64,000 nt of DNA. Source: Chromatiaceae bacterium. Its GTDB lineage: Bacteria; Pseudomonadota; Gammaproteobacteria; Chromatiales; Chromatiaceae. The notes beneath the pieces were generated by a model. The model saw only the letters and a list, made by a program, of their open reading frames with translations, had not been told where the DNA came from and did not search any database. Shown one piece after another: positions 29,201 to 37,600 of the stretch. Numbering within the stretch: position 1 is the stretch's first letter; each line of letters starts with the position of its first letter. The stretch covers positions 1-64,000 of the forward strand of contig JACDZG010000003.1 in assembly GCA_013426805.1 (NCBI GenBank), read 5' to 3'. Made by a program: the position numbers and the translations under genes.

Positions 29201-30130
29201 CTGGGCGCCCGCCTGATCGGCGAGGTGGCCGCCCATCTGCGCCAGTGCGGGACGCGGCACCTGGTCCTGCTGCCCCTCGGCCGGCTCGCCCTGCTGCCGC
29301 TCGCCGCGTCCACGTATCCGGGTCCAACAGACCCCCGATGTCTGCTCGACGCGCTTGCGGTCACCTGGGCGCCGACGGCGGAAACGCTGCTCAGCGCGCG
29401 CGCCCGCCTGAGCTCGGCAGACCGGTCGGAAACCTTCCTGGGAATCGGCGCGACGCTGTGCAGCGCGCGGCCGCTGCCGGCCAGCCGGGAGGAAATCCGC
29501 GGTGCCGCGGCCTGGTTCCCGGAAGCGACCTGCATCACCGACCCCAGCGAGATCGGCGAATCCCTGGGCGAGCAGCTCGGACGCGCCGCCTACCTGCACT
29601 TCGCCTGCCACGGCGAGTTCGACCTCAACGAGCCCCTGGATTCCTTCCTGGCGCTGTCCGATACGCAGGCGCTGACCCTGCGCGAGATCCTCGACGGGGA
29701 TGTTCGTCCCCGCCGTGCCCGTCTGGTCGTACTCTCGGCCTGCCGGACCGCGGTGAATGACTTTCATCGTCTGCCCGACGAAGCGGTGGGGTTTCCTTCG
29801 GCCCTGCTCCAGGGCGACGTTGCGGGGGTCATCGGCACGCTCTGGCCGACCGAGGACTGTGCGACGGCCAAGCTGATGCTGGCCTTCTATCGCTACCTGC
29901 GCGGCGCTCGGCTGGCGCCCGCCGAGGCGCTACGACGAGCCCAGTGCTGGCTGCGTCACGCGAGCGCCGAGCAGCTCGGAGTGGCCGCCTACTATCAGGG
30001 CCTGTTCGACGCGAGCCGCCAACGGGATGCCGAGAGCTACCGGCGGATGCGCCACTACCGCGCATGTCCCAAGGAGACTCCCTTCCAGAACCCCTATTAT
30101 TGGGCGGGCTTCGTCTTCTACGGCGCATGA
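26225..30130 (+). CDS. TPR-CHAT protease (caspase-like)
   Basis: A 1301-residue protein. About 850 N-terminal residues form a long array of tetratricopeptide-like helical hairpins (recurrent A-x-A-x-Y-xx-A spacing with DLDEAI-like starts). A linker follows, then a CHAT domain at about 930-1290. CHAT is a caspase-related Cys protease fold: His1129 in HFACHGEF and Cys1173 in LSACRT form the dyad, followed by VIGTLWPTED and a conserved end WAGFVFYGA. In known TPR-CHAT systems (for example Csx29 of Craspase) the TPR array senses a partner and releases protease activity. No partner is fused here. I chose the ATG at 26225 because the frame upstream is not coding-like. It converges, 35 bases apart, on the next CHAT gene. 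Confidence 0.85.
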   Translation: MDIELNLPAPIRIMLDHARQALADFYASADAGKGMAAIDAHLDLLADPAFHSVDGQAQGCLLGAAGNAFLARYQWLSGDMNDLEHAQNLLDGAVARLGNDLVRHDWLQDIRCTALSALFEATGDRAHLDAALTIARARLARLPVDASDRIDALDSYAGLLADDAEQDGTVDAYATAINAVAEAIRATPQDAPERPRRLSRLAHLYSVRHHCPPDGAGPDPANLESAVLHYRQAMEALPSAAMELPLYGCNLAAVLLDRHSALGNEGDLDEAAALLQTALATVDPGVPHWSAILRNLGYVLLARFELRGSDADLECALDLHRRLADAPGRSVPERAKDADDLGRVLLTRYERRGDATNLDEAIVCHRQALADAGPQFAPTVLTGLGLALRLSYLHRGDARDLADAIACLEQAATRHPGPAAHVWNNLGLALTDHCILGGDSGDLARAIDCHRRALESTPPTAQDYAAYLSNLGVALLRRHEADGHRDDLVEAVAAFEATLGMTPEASPWRPGRAANLGGALLDQYALGRDPELLARAIDLCRSALEAAAADASNIPLYASSLATAYHTRYELSGSLDDLDACLALRQRAVDAVPPGAGDRAVWQNNLAIALIQHYERRAVGESLDRAIALWEDCTGERFYLPARALGAVPAARDVPVHDPRARMVRTAQVDLPVWLMNLGLGLRERYLRDEDDADLTRAVETLERAAALARDATSYDPLLALGICLMDAYQAHREAARLYAAVAAFERALDSAGGRALIRDDHLRGSLGLALLKRFELTGEDADRRRGEALLRDLCAGAASGSPPLVLNMLQSWGHWAFARGEWAIAGEAYVGAWQASERLFAGQARRHDRESWLRETQGLAARLAFALARVGDLDGALRALEQGAARLVTEALRRTSGDSPGRAWPTAAQGQLARPTRRDERWVYLATTAAGSLALVVASDGLTALWSDFTEGELVDILVGSGRSGPAMGYARSMLLDATALRDRLPEILGRLGARLIGEVAAHLRQCGTRHLVLLPLGRLALLPLAASTYPGPTDPRCLLDALAVTWAPTAETLLSARARLSSADRSETFLGIGATLCSARPLPASREEIRGAAAWFPEATCITDPSEIGESLGEQLGRAAYLHFACHGEFDLNEPLDSFLALSDTQALTLREILDGDVRPRRARLVVLSACRTAVNDFHRLPDEAVGFPSALLQGDVAGVIGTLWPTEDCATAKLMLAFYRYLRGARLAPAEALRRAQCWLRHASAEQLGVAAYYQGLFDASRQRDAESYRRMRHYRACPKETPFQNPYYWAGFVFYGA

Positions 30131-30165
30131 GCCGCGCTGCCGGGCCGGGCCAATGCGGCAGGGTC

Positions 30166-32046
30166 TCAGTCCGGTTCGACGCGTGCCCCAGGGTCCCCGT
30201 ACAGGGTGTACGCGAGGTAGGTCGGATCGCCCGCATCCCGAATCTGCGCTCGTGCCTCCCTGACCGCGGGTGCCAGCGCCATGCCGCCCGTCAGGCGGCT
30301 GTAGACGGCCTTGGCAAACTCGCAAGCCGCGCGGTCGCCGATCGACCAATAGGCCCCGATGAAGCCTCCGGCACCGGCCTTGAGGGTCTGCGCGGCCCAT
30401 CCGCCGATGTCCGTCAGGGACAACCCGCCGCGACCGGCCTGGCAGGCGTTGAGGAACACCAGCGGCCGCAGGCGTCCCAGATTCTTTACCCGTCCGCTGA
30501 GATCGGCGGGCCGCAGCTCCTCCCCGCCCTCCAAGACGATGCCCGAACGGTTGGGGTCGGCGGCATTGTGGAACAGGCCGTGACCGGTGAAGTGCCAGCC
30601 GTCGTAGAGACCGCTGGCGAGAGCCTCCATTACCTCGGGCAACCGCGCGGGGATCGCCGTGACGCGCCGTTGTGCCGTGGCCAGCGACAAGAGATAGGCG
30701 CACTCCGCGGGCGCGAAGGGCAGCTTCGAGTCCCCGGGGGCGACCAGCGCGAGATTGCCGAGACGCAAGCGCGGCGCCCTGGGGATGTCCGGAATCCAGC
30801 GACTGATCTCGAAGGCCTCGCAGAAGAACGGACCCTCTTCGATACAACCGTCGTCACCGGGTCCGGTGAGCTTGCAGATCTCCCATGGAATCCAGCACTC
30901 CTCGGACTGGATCTGCACGGTCTTGATGCGTTCGCGCAGGGACCAGGCGATGACGCGAAGCTCCGGTGGGAACAGGGTCTCGAAGAGCCATGCCCCTCGG
31001 GCCGCGAGCCGTGCGAGGCTTGCCTGGCGTGCTGCGGGCGTGTCGAAGCGCAACCGCTCGATCTCTTCAAACAGCTCGGCGAGGAACCGGAAAGGATCGC
31101 TTTTCAACACGATCGGCGCAAAGGGCTTGAAATTCAGCCCGAGGGCTGGGTCCTGCGCCAAGAGTCGCAGGATAATCGCCGACTGCCCGTCGTGTCGCTG
31201 CTCTAAGATCAGCATGGTGAGGTCGGGAGAGGAATGCACGGGCATGATCGGGCCGAACACTTCGGCGTTCGCTGTGACCTGGGCGTCGGCGGCTGGCTCC
31301 GTGACGACGGCAACTACATTGAGGGAGCCCAGCGGCTGCCCCTGGTGGAAGGCGAAGACCCGGATTTGGCCGACCCCGAGCGCAGTGGCCTCAAGCTTGA
31401 CTTGGATCGGCAGCGTCTCCTCCTCGTCGGTCACCACCAACTGCCCCTCGCTGCTGCCGACGACCGCAAAGCCGCGCCGCGACTGCACCACGATATCCAC
31501 CATCGCCCCTCTGGCCAGCGCGATCGGCAGTGCGCTCGCCGGCGCGTTCTCGGCAGAGAGCGAGATCAGCAGGGAATGGGTGGTGCCGAGCGCCACGCGC
31601 TCCCTGAACCGGGCGCACAGCAAGCGTGATACTAGATCGCTGTCACCAGCCGGGCCTGGGAGCGGTTCCGGCTCCATGCCACGGGTGATGCCGATCCGCT
31701 GCCGGTCAGGCAGGGCGCTCGTCACGTCGAAAACGCCCACGATCAACCCGTCATCGGCAACCAGACAGCAGTCGGGGGCCGCATCGGCATCGCTGATGGC
31801 GTCCAGCACCGGCACCACGGCGACCTCGCCTTGGTCGAGGACCGCGCCGACCGATGCCGCTTGATCGGCCTCCATCAGTCGTCTCAGCAGAGCGTCGGCG
31901 GCAACGACATAGCCCGAATCCGGGCCGATTTGCACGACGACCTGGACCGGCTCGAGCCGACGTACGAGCTCCGCCGCGACCGCCCCCGGGGTGCCGGGAT
32001 CAATCGACACGAAATCCTCTGAAGCAACCTGAGACAGTAGGATCAT
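30166..32046 (-). CDS. CHAT protease with N-terminal sensor-like and beta-rich regions
   Basis: A 626-residue protein with three parts. Residues 1-120 have a CBS-like pattern (DALLRRLMEADQ, CCLVADDGLIVGVFDV), possibly a ligand sensor. Residues about 140-260 are beta-rich. The C-terminal half is a CHAT domain with His489 in WHFTGHG and Cys535 in LNACQAG, then GAGGFIGAYWSIGD and a conserved end YTLYGDPGARVE. Both catalytic residues are present. It has no TPR array, unlike its neighbours. The ATG follows CAGGAGC. It lies downstream of the S8 peptidase and the CHAT-STAND gene on the same strand, with a deleted TPR-CHAT gene between. The CHAT call is sure; the N-terminal assignment is tentative. 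Confidence 0.82.
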   Translation of the reverse strand: MILLSQVASEDFVSIDPGTPGAVAAELVRRLEPVQVVVQIGPDSGYVVAADALLRRLMEADQAASVGAVLDQGEVAVVPVLDAISDADAAPDCCLVADDGLIVGVFDVTSALPDRQRIGITRGMEPEPLPGPAGDSDLVSRLLCARFRERVALGTTHSLLISLSAENAPASALPIALARGAMVDIVVQSRRGFAVVGSSEGQLVVTDEEETLPIQVKLEATALGVGQIRVFAFHQGQPLGSLNVVAVVTEPAADAQVTANAEVFGPIMPVHSSPDLTMLILEQRHDGQSAIILRLLAQDPALGLNFKPFAPIVLKSDPFRFLAELFEEIERLRFDTPAARQASLARLAARGAWLFETLFPPELRVIAWSLRERIKTVQIQSEECWIPWEICKLTGPGDDGCIEEGPFFCEAFEISRWIPDIPRAPRLRLGNLALVAPGDSKLPFAPAECAYLLSLATAQRRVTAIPARLPEVMEALASGLYDGWHFTGHGLFHNAADPNRSGIVLEGGEELRPADLSGRVKNLGRLRPLVFLNACQAGRGGLSLTDIGGWAAQTLKAGAGGFIGAYWSIGDRAACEFAKAVYSRLTGGMALAPAVREARAQIRDAGDPTYLAYTLYGDPGARVEPD

Positions 32047-32153
32047 TGCCCGCTCCTGATAGATGATCGAAAAAGGGAATGAGCGCCGCCGGGTCCACGC
32101 CGACGGCGCTGCCACCCGTTCACGGGTCGAGCTGCGACACCGTAACCGATCGA

Positions 32154-32896
32154 TCAAGCACCGACGAAAACGAAGCCCGCCCAGAAATAGGGGTGCGCGA
32201 ACGGCCGCTCGGCCGGACGCGCACGATAGTAACGCATCGCCCGATACAGCTCCGGTCGCGGCGGCCGCATCCCCTCGATCACCTCCGCAGTTCGAGATTC
32301 TCGGCGCGATCTGCGCGCACGCGATCTTCGAGTGCGGCGGCAAGGTTGTTCAGTGTTATCGCCCAGGCGATCGGATCGGCGTCACGGCCGCGCAGCCGCA
32401 ATGAGCGGCGATAGCAGACGAGTGCTCGCTCGATATTCAGGTCGCGGTGACCGGCGATCCGATGGCGGTAGAGGATGCCGAGATGATTCGCCGTCCGGGC
32501 GCAGATAGCCGTGTTCCTTCGACAGGTCCGCATGACCTGACGCAGCAACACAATGGCCTGCTCGATGTTGCTCGACGGATTTCCCTCGCGGCGGCGAAAA
32601 TAGGCGATCGCCAACAGATTCATCGAGTCCGCCCAATCGGCCGGATCGCCGACGCCGACCCGAGCGGATAGCGCGAGACCGAAATGGGAGATTGCCGCCT
32701 CCAGATCCGGCGGGTCCAGCCCATCGAGCAGCTCGCCGGCGACGATCTCGTGCAACTGCGCCCACACCAGCGGATGGTCCTCCTGCCGAAGCCGACACAG
32801 AGCTTCAGTGGCGATCAGGATCCGCTGCTGCGGCGCATCGGTGACATTCAGCTCATCGAGCAAGGCCGGTAGATCGGATGGGAGCGGCGGGATCAT
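32154..32896 (-). pseudogene. Internally deleted third TPR-CHAT gene
   Basis: The 5' part (32896 to 32279) is an open frame of 205 residues with TPR-like repeats of the NIEQAIVLLRQ and NLAAALEDRVRADRAENLE type. It stops abruptly where the next repeat should continue. Directly after, in another frame, comes a 45-codon piece ending HPYFWAGFVFVGA at 32154. This is clearly the same C-terminus as in the intact TPR-CHAT gene (YYWAGFVFYGA). The rest of the TPR array and the whole CHAT catalytic core are gone. The shortened TPR protein could still be made, but it cannot be a protease. Confidence 0.82.
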
Positions 32897-33229
32897 TGGG
32901 AGTACCTACAGCGCGAGAAAAGATGGTGCAGACAGATCGGTTCATCTGAGCTTACTGATATGGCGCTTATTCCACCCAATCGGGAACACTGTCTGGTGCG
33001 GGCCGGAGGCAGAGCCGATGAGCACATCGAGACGAGCTGCGGCCAGTTCGTCGAATACGGCCGCGAGCAGCGCCCCCGCCCAAGGGGGCGGGCCTGGCTG
33101 AAGAACTCGGCCCGGGCGGCCTTCCTGGCGCGAGCCTGCCGGTGGATCCGTGATCAGCCGAGGTGGGCAAGGCCGACAGCGCTGTCCCGCTGCGATGGAA
33201 GCGGCCCCCTCGGGTAGCGCCCGCGCGGT
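32897..33229. other. Gap without a recognised gene
   Basis: Between the deleted TPR-CHAT gene and the S8 peptidase stop. Short frames on both strands are Arg/Pro/Gly-rich and not coding-like. I see no palindrome or other feature here. Confidence 0.5.
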
Positions 33230-34522
33230 TCAGTCCTGCGGCGCGCAGACCAAGCCGGCGCCGATATCCGCCGGGTCCGCCGGCTGCGCCAGACGCTCGC
33301 GATCGGCCCGCCCTTCGATCTGGGCCGCGAGCGTGGAGATACGCAAGGTGCCGTATTGGCGCTCCTGCCGCTCGGCCCAGAGCGCGGCGAGCCCCGCGAC
33401 ATGGGGGCTCGCCATGCTGGTCCCGCTCCGGCGCACCAGTCCGCCGTGAGTCTGGGCCGAGCAGATGCCGACCCCGGGCGCGCAGACCATCGGGCGGAGG
33501 TTGGAGAATGACGCAACGGCGAGCCGGTCGTGGGGCGCCCCGGCGGTGGCGAGCGCGCCGACCGAGACGAATCCATCGGCCGCCGCCGGGGGGGCGACCG
33601 CGATGCGGTAATCGGCTTGCAGATCGCGTCGGCTCTCGTTGCCGGCGGCGGCGACCAGCAGTGCGCCCGGACCCTGGCCGGTGCGTCTTTGCTCGGCGGA
33701 CTGGGCCGCGATCAGCAACGCCAGCTTGTCGAAAAGTCGCAGGGTGTCGCGGTAATCCTCCAGTGCGCGCGAGGTGGCGAGTTCGGCCGGCATATCGTGC
33801 TCGATCCAGAAGCGGACCAGTCCCGGGAAGTCGAATCCGAGCGAGAGGTTGACGATCCGGGCGCCCGCGTCGGTGGCCCAGCGGATGGCCTCAATCAAGC
33901 TCTGGGTAGTGGCGCCCGTGCCCTGGCCGATGACCTTGCCGATCAGCGCCCGCGAGACCCCAGGCGCAACCCCGATCCGCCGTCCCCCGACCGCGCGGCC
34001 GAAGACGGTCGCGGCCACATGGGTGCCGTGGCCGTCGCGGTCGCCGTTGCCCTCGCCGGTGAAGTCCCGTTGGACCAGTTCCAAGCCTCCCGAGCGGAAT
34101 GCCTCGTGGTCGGCATCGATGCCGGTGTCCAGGATCGCCACGCAGATGCCGCGTCCGGTATAGGGGCTGGTCAGCGCGCCGGTGGCGCTCAAGCCCCAGG
34201 TCGCGCCGTCCGGGTCGTGCGGACCGGTGCCCGGGCCGTCGAGTGCTTGGGCGACCGGGCGAATCAGGCGCAGGGGAGTCGTGGGCCGAGCTATAGCACA
34301 AACTTCGGTATCCCGGGTCAGCAACTGGCGGTATTCGCGGCCGTCGAGTGTTTCGAGATCGAGGCGGTAGGCGGATGAGTCCGGCGGTGCAGCGGCGTCG
34401 GGCGAGGTCGGGCGGGCGTCGGCCGCGCCTTTGAAGACTTGGCTGTGCGCGGACGGTTTGCCGAACGGGTCGTCGCGCTGGAGGCGGGGGACGCGCAGAA
34501 CGAGATAGGTTTCGGAGGGCAT
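33230..34522 (-). CDS. Subtilisin-like serine peptidase (S8 family)
   Basis: A 430-residue protein with the complete S8 triad: Asp132 in AILDTGID, His165 in DGHGTHVAA and Ser369 in SGTSMASPH, plus the oxyanion Asn in AAAGNES. Residues 1-115 carry no signal peptide and may act as a propeptide or partner-binding region. The enzyme is therefore probably cytoplasmic, which is unusual for subtilases but typical of those found in bacterial conflict and cell-death loci. The gene lies between the deleted TPR-CHAT gene and the CHAT-STAND gene on one strand, 145 bases after the latter. It is predicted to be active; its substrate is unknown. Confidence 0.9.
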   Translation of the reverse strand: MPSETYLVLRVPRLQRDDPFGKPSAHSQVFKGAADARPTSPDAAAPPDSSAYRLDLETLDGREYRQLLTRDTEVCAIARPTTPLRLIRPVAQALDGPGTGPHDPDGATWGLSATGALTSPYTGRGICVAILDTGIDADHEAFRSGGLELVQRDFTGEGNGDRDGHGTHVAATVFGRAVGGRRIGVAPGVSRALIGKVIGQGTGATTQSLIEAIRWATDAGARIVNLSLGFDFPGLVRFWIEHDMPAELATSRALEDYRDTLRLFDKLALLIAAQSAEQRRTGQGPGALLVAAAGNESRRDLQADYRIAVAPPAAADGFVSVGALATAGAPHDRLAVASFSNLRPMVCAPGVGICSAQTHGGLVRRSGTSMASPHVAGLAALWAERQERQYGTLRISTLAAQIEGRADRERLAQPADPADIGAGLVCAPQD

Positions 34523-34667
34523 GGTGGGCGCTTTTTAAGGTTGGTTGTCGCGGAATGGAGATCTTTCGGGGTGTCCTGTGGGATCGGCGGTGGTCGTCTC
34601 GAAATCCGGCGGATTGAACCAGGGACAAGCCGCCGGGGATATCGAGATTTGCCGCCTCCGGGCGGTC

Positions 34668-37600
34668 TTAAGGGCCGCGAGCTAGTGCATCGAGTAAATC
34701 TGCGGCGAGTTGGGCCAGCGGCTCGGGGAGACCCGGGGGTGGGGGCGGGTCGTCGAAGCGGGCGATGGCTTGGAGGAAGGCGCCGAAGTGGCCGAACGGG
34801 GGTGTGGAATTGGCGAGTTGGGCGAGAGCCTCGGCGATGTCGGGTTCAGGGGGACGGCGTTGGATGCGGGACTGGTAAACGGATTGGGCCAGGGTGGCTG
34901 GGGTTTTCATGACCGCCCGATCCGATGCGTCACTGCTGTGCGCCTCCAAGTCCGGGCCAGCGGCGAGCCGCTTAAGCTCCGCGAGCTTGGCGTCGCGCTT
35001 GGAATGCCAGTCGGCGGCTCTGGGCGCGTCGCCGCGGGCGACCGCGATATTCGACAGGTTGGAATAGACCTTCCACAGATCCGGGTGGTTCAGCGGCTCG
35101 AAGATTTCCAGGGATCGCAAAGACTCGGTTTCGGCGCGCTCCAGGTCGCCGCACAGACGGTGCAGGATACCCAACTGAATGTGGGACGAGGCCGCGCCGA
35201 GCCGATTGCCCATCTCCCGCTCGATAGCCAGGCTCGACTCGATCTCGGTCACTGCTGCGGCCAACAGTCGCTCGCGCTCGGCGTCCGCGCTGATCGATCT
35301 CGGCGCGGACGTCAGGATGGATTCGGCGCGGTTCTGTAAGAGGAGACCGAGGTTATGGCGGGTGACGGCGATCTGGCTTCGGTCGCCCAGAGCTTCGGCC
35401 AACGCCAACGACTTGGAGTACCATGCCTCCGCCGGGTCTAATCGACCGAGTTCCCGTTCCGCGCTGCCGAGCCAGTCGCAGGTTTTCATCTCGCCGTCCC
35501 GATTGCCGGATTGATGGAAAGATCGGAGCGCCTTGTGCAGCGTCTCGACCGACTCGGCCGTGCGGCCAGTATCCTGTTGCAGCGAGCCTAAATGTTGTAG
35601 CAGAGCGCCCTGGAGCCCCAGATCGCCGACCCGTTCGGCCGCCTCCAATGCCTCGCGGTAACGATCCTCCGCCTCAGTGTAATGGCCGGTTGTTAGTAGG
35701 ATCGCAGCGAATTGAGCCAGACCGACGGCGACCTCTCGGTCGCGCCCCAGTGCACGGTTGATCGTCAATCCCTCGTCTGCCGCGGCCATCGCCTGATCGT
35801 ACCGACCAAGCACCGTCAGTGCATTAGCCAAGCTGCCCAGCGCCACCGAGAGATTACCCCGCTGATCGGCGCCAACCGCCCGAAAAGCTGCGATGGACTG
35901 CTCCAGCGGCTCCAGGCCAGAATCCGGGTGACCGGTGTGCAGCAGGATTCGGCCCCGATAACATCTGACCATCGCCAGATGAAGCGCCCGATTGCCATGG
36001 TCAAGCTCGGGGGCGCTCAGGCGCCGCTCCAGGTCCAGCAAGGCATGCAACGCCTCATGGGCGTGACCCTCGATAACGAGGCTCCAGGCATGGTCCAGAA
36101 TCGCAGCGCAGGCGGCTGCGTCCAACCGGTCCTCTGGCACTCGCCTACGGACCCAATCGACAAGCCGGTTGCGCTCGCGCAGCAGACCGGTTTGTTCCAG
36201 GTAGATCGCGAGCGTACCTGCGAGCAGACCGCCCTCCCGATGCTGTCCGCTGTCGAAGGCATAACCCATGGCCCGACGCAGATTGGACTGCTCCAGCCCC
36301 ATGAGCGCCATGCCGACTGCGGGTTGGGAGCCCCGCAGCGCTTCGTGGATGCGGTAGCTGACTTCGAGGTAGACCGAGACGAACCGCCCGACCCGCTCCC
36401 CGTCTCCCCGGTCGACGGGCGAAGCGGCATACGCCCGGATCGGGGGCAGCTTGAGATAGGGCGTATTGATCCAGGGTAGATCCTCCACCCGCAGCAGCGC
36501 GGTCGCGGTCAGCTCGGCGCGGATGGCGGACCAATCGGACTCCGGGATCTGCGAGAAGTCGAGCAAGAACGCCTCGAACATCCCACCCTCAAACCACCCC
36601 AGCCAGTCGAGCGCCGCGCGCGCCTTTGCACTCAGGTGTCTGCGCGAGAAATCGAGCGATGCAAGCAGCGAGCGGTTGCGTCCTTCCGGCCGGCTCGGAT
36701 CCTCGAACTGCGCGATCCGCTCGGCCAACTCGACGCGGATCGTCGCGGGTTTGAGCGTCTTCAAATGCGGCGCGACCAGCTCGATCGAAAGCGGATGATC
36801 TTCGAGCCGATCCAGCAGCGCATCGATCTCCGCGCGCTCCCAGCCCGGGCGCTCCAGGTCGATGTGTTCGCGCTCGACGATCCCGCGCAACAGATGCAGC
36901 GCATCGGGCCGGGCCAGTCCATCGAGACGGATCGCCCGGATACCCGCAAGCCCGGTCTCCTGTGGTCGGCAAGTCACCAGCAGCCGCCCGCGCGGCTGTC
37001 CTTCGGTCAGCTCCCGGTAAAGCCGCTCCAACTCCGCCCGGGCACCGTCGTCGAACGGCTCGTAGGGTCCGCTGTGCGGACCTTCGCCCGTGCCGTCGGT
37101 GCCGGATTCGGTCCGCACAGCGGACCCTACAAGAGCGGATGCGGCCGGCGCAACGCTCCCCGCAGGACGGGAAAAGGCCGGCAGGACCGACTCGTAGTTG
37201 TCCCACACCAAGAGCGTCAAGCTCTCACGAAAGAGCCGCACCGCCCGCGCCCATTGCGCATCCGGGCTCAAGTGCAGGAAGCCCTCGCCGCCCAGCGACT
37301 CGCCGATCAGCCTGACCACCGCCTCGGCCCCGGCGCCCTGCTCGAAGCTGTGGAAAATGGCATGCTCAAAGCGCCCCGTACGCACCCACCAATGCGCGGC
37401 CTCGCGGGTCAGCGCGGTCTTGCCCATGCCGCCGAAGGCATGGATCAGCACCGCGGCAGGGCGGCGCAGCGCGTGCTCCAATATCCACAGCTCGCGGTCG
37501 CGTCCATGAAAGCGGTCGAGGGGCGCGGGCGGAAATCCGGGGATCTGGATTTCTTCACCGCGCTGGATCTCGATACTCCGGCCATCGGGAACGGCGAGCC

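Noticed and set aside
28307..29767. Long minus-strand frame opposite the TPR-CHAT gene
   Set aside because: The plus strand carries the intact CHAT catalytic motifs; the antisense frame is low complexity.
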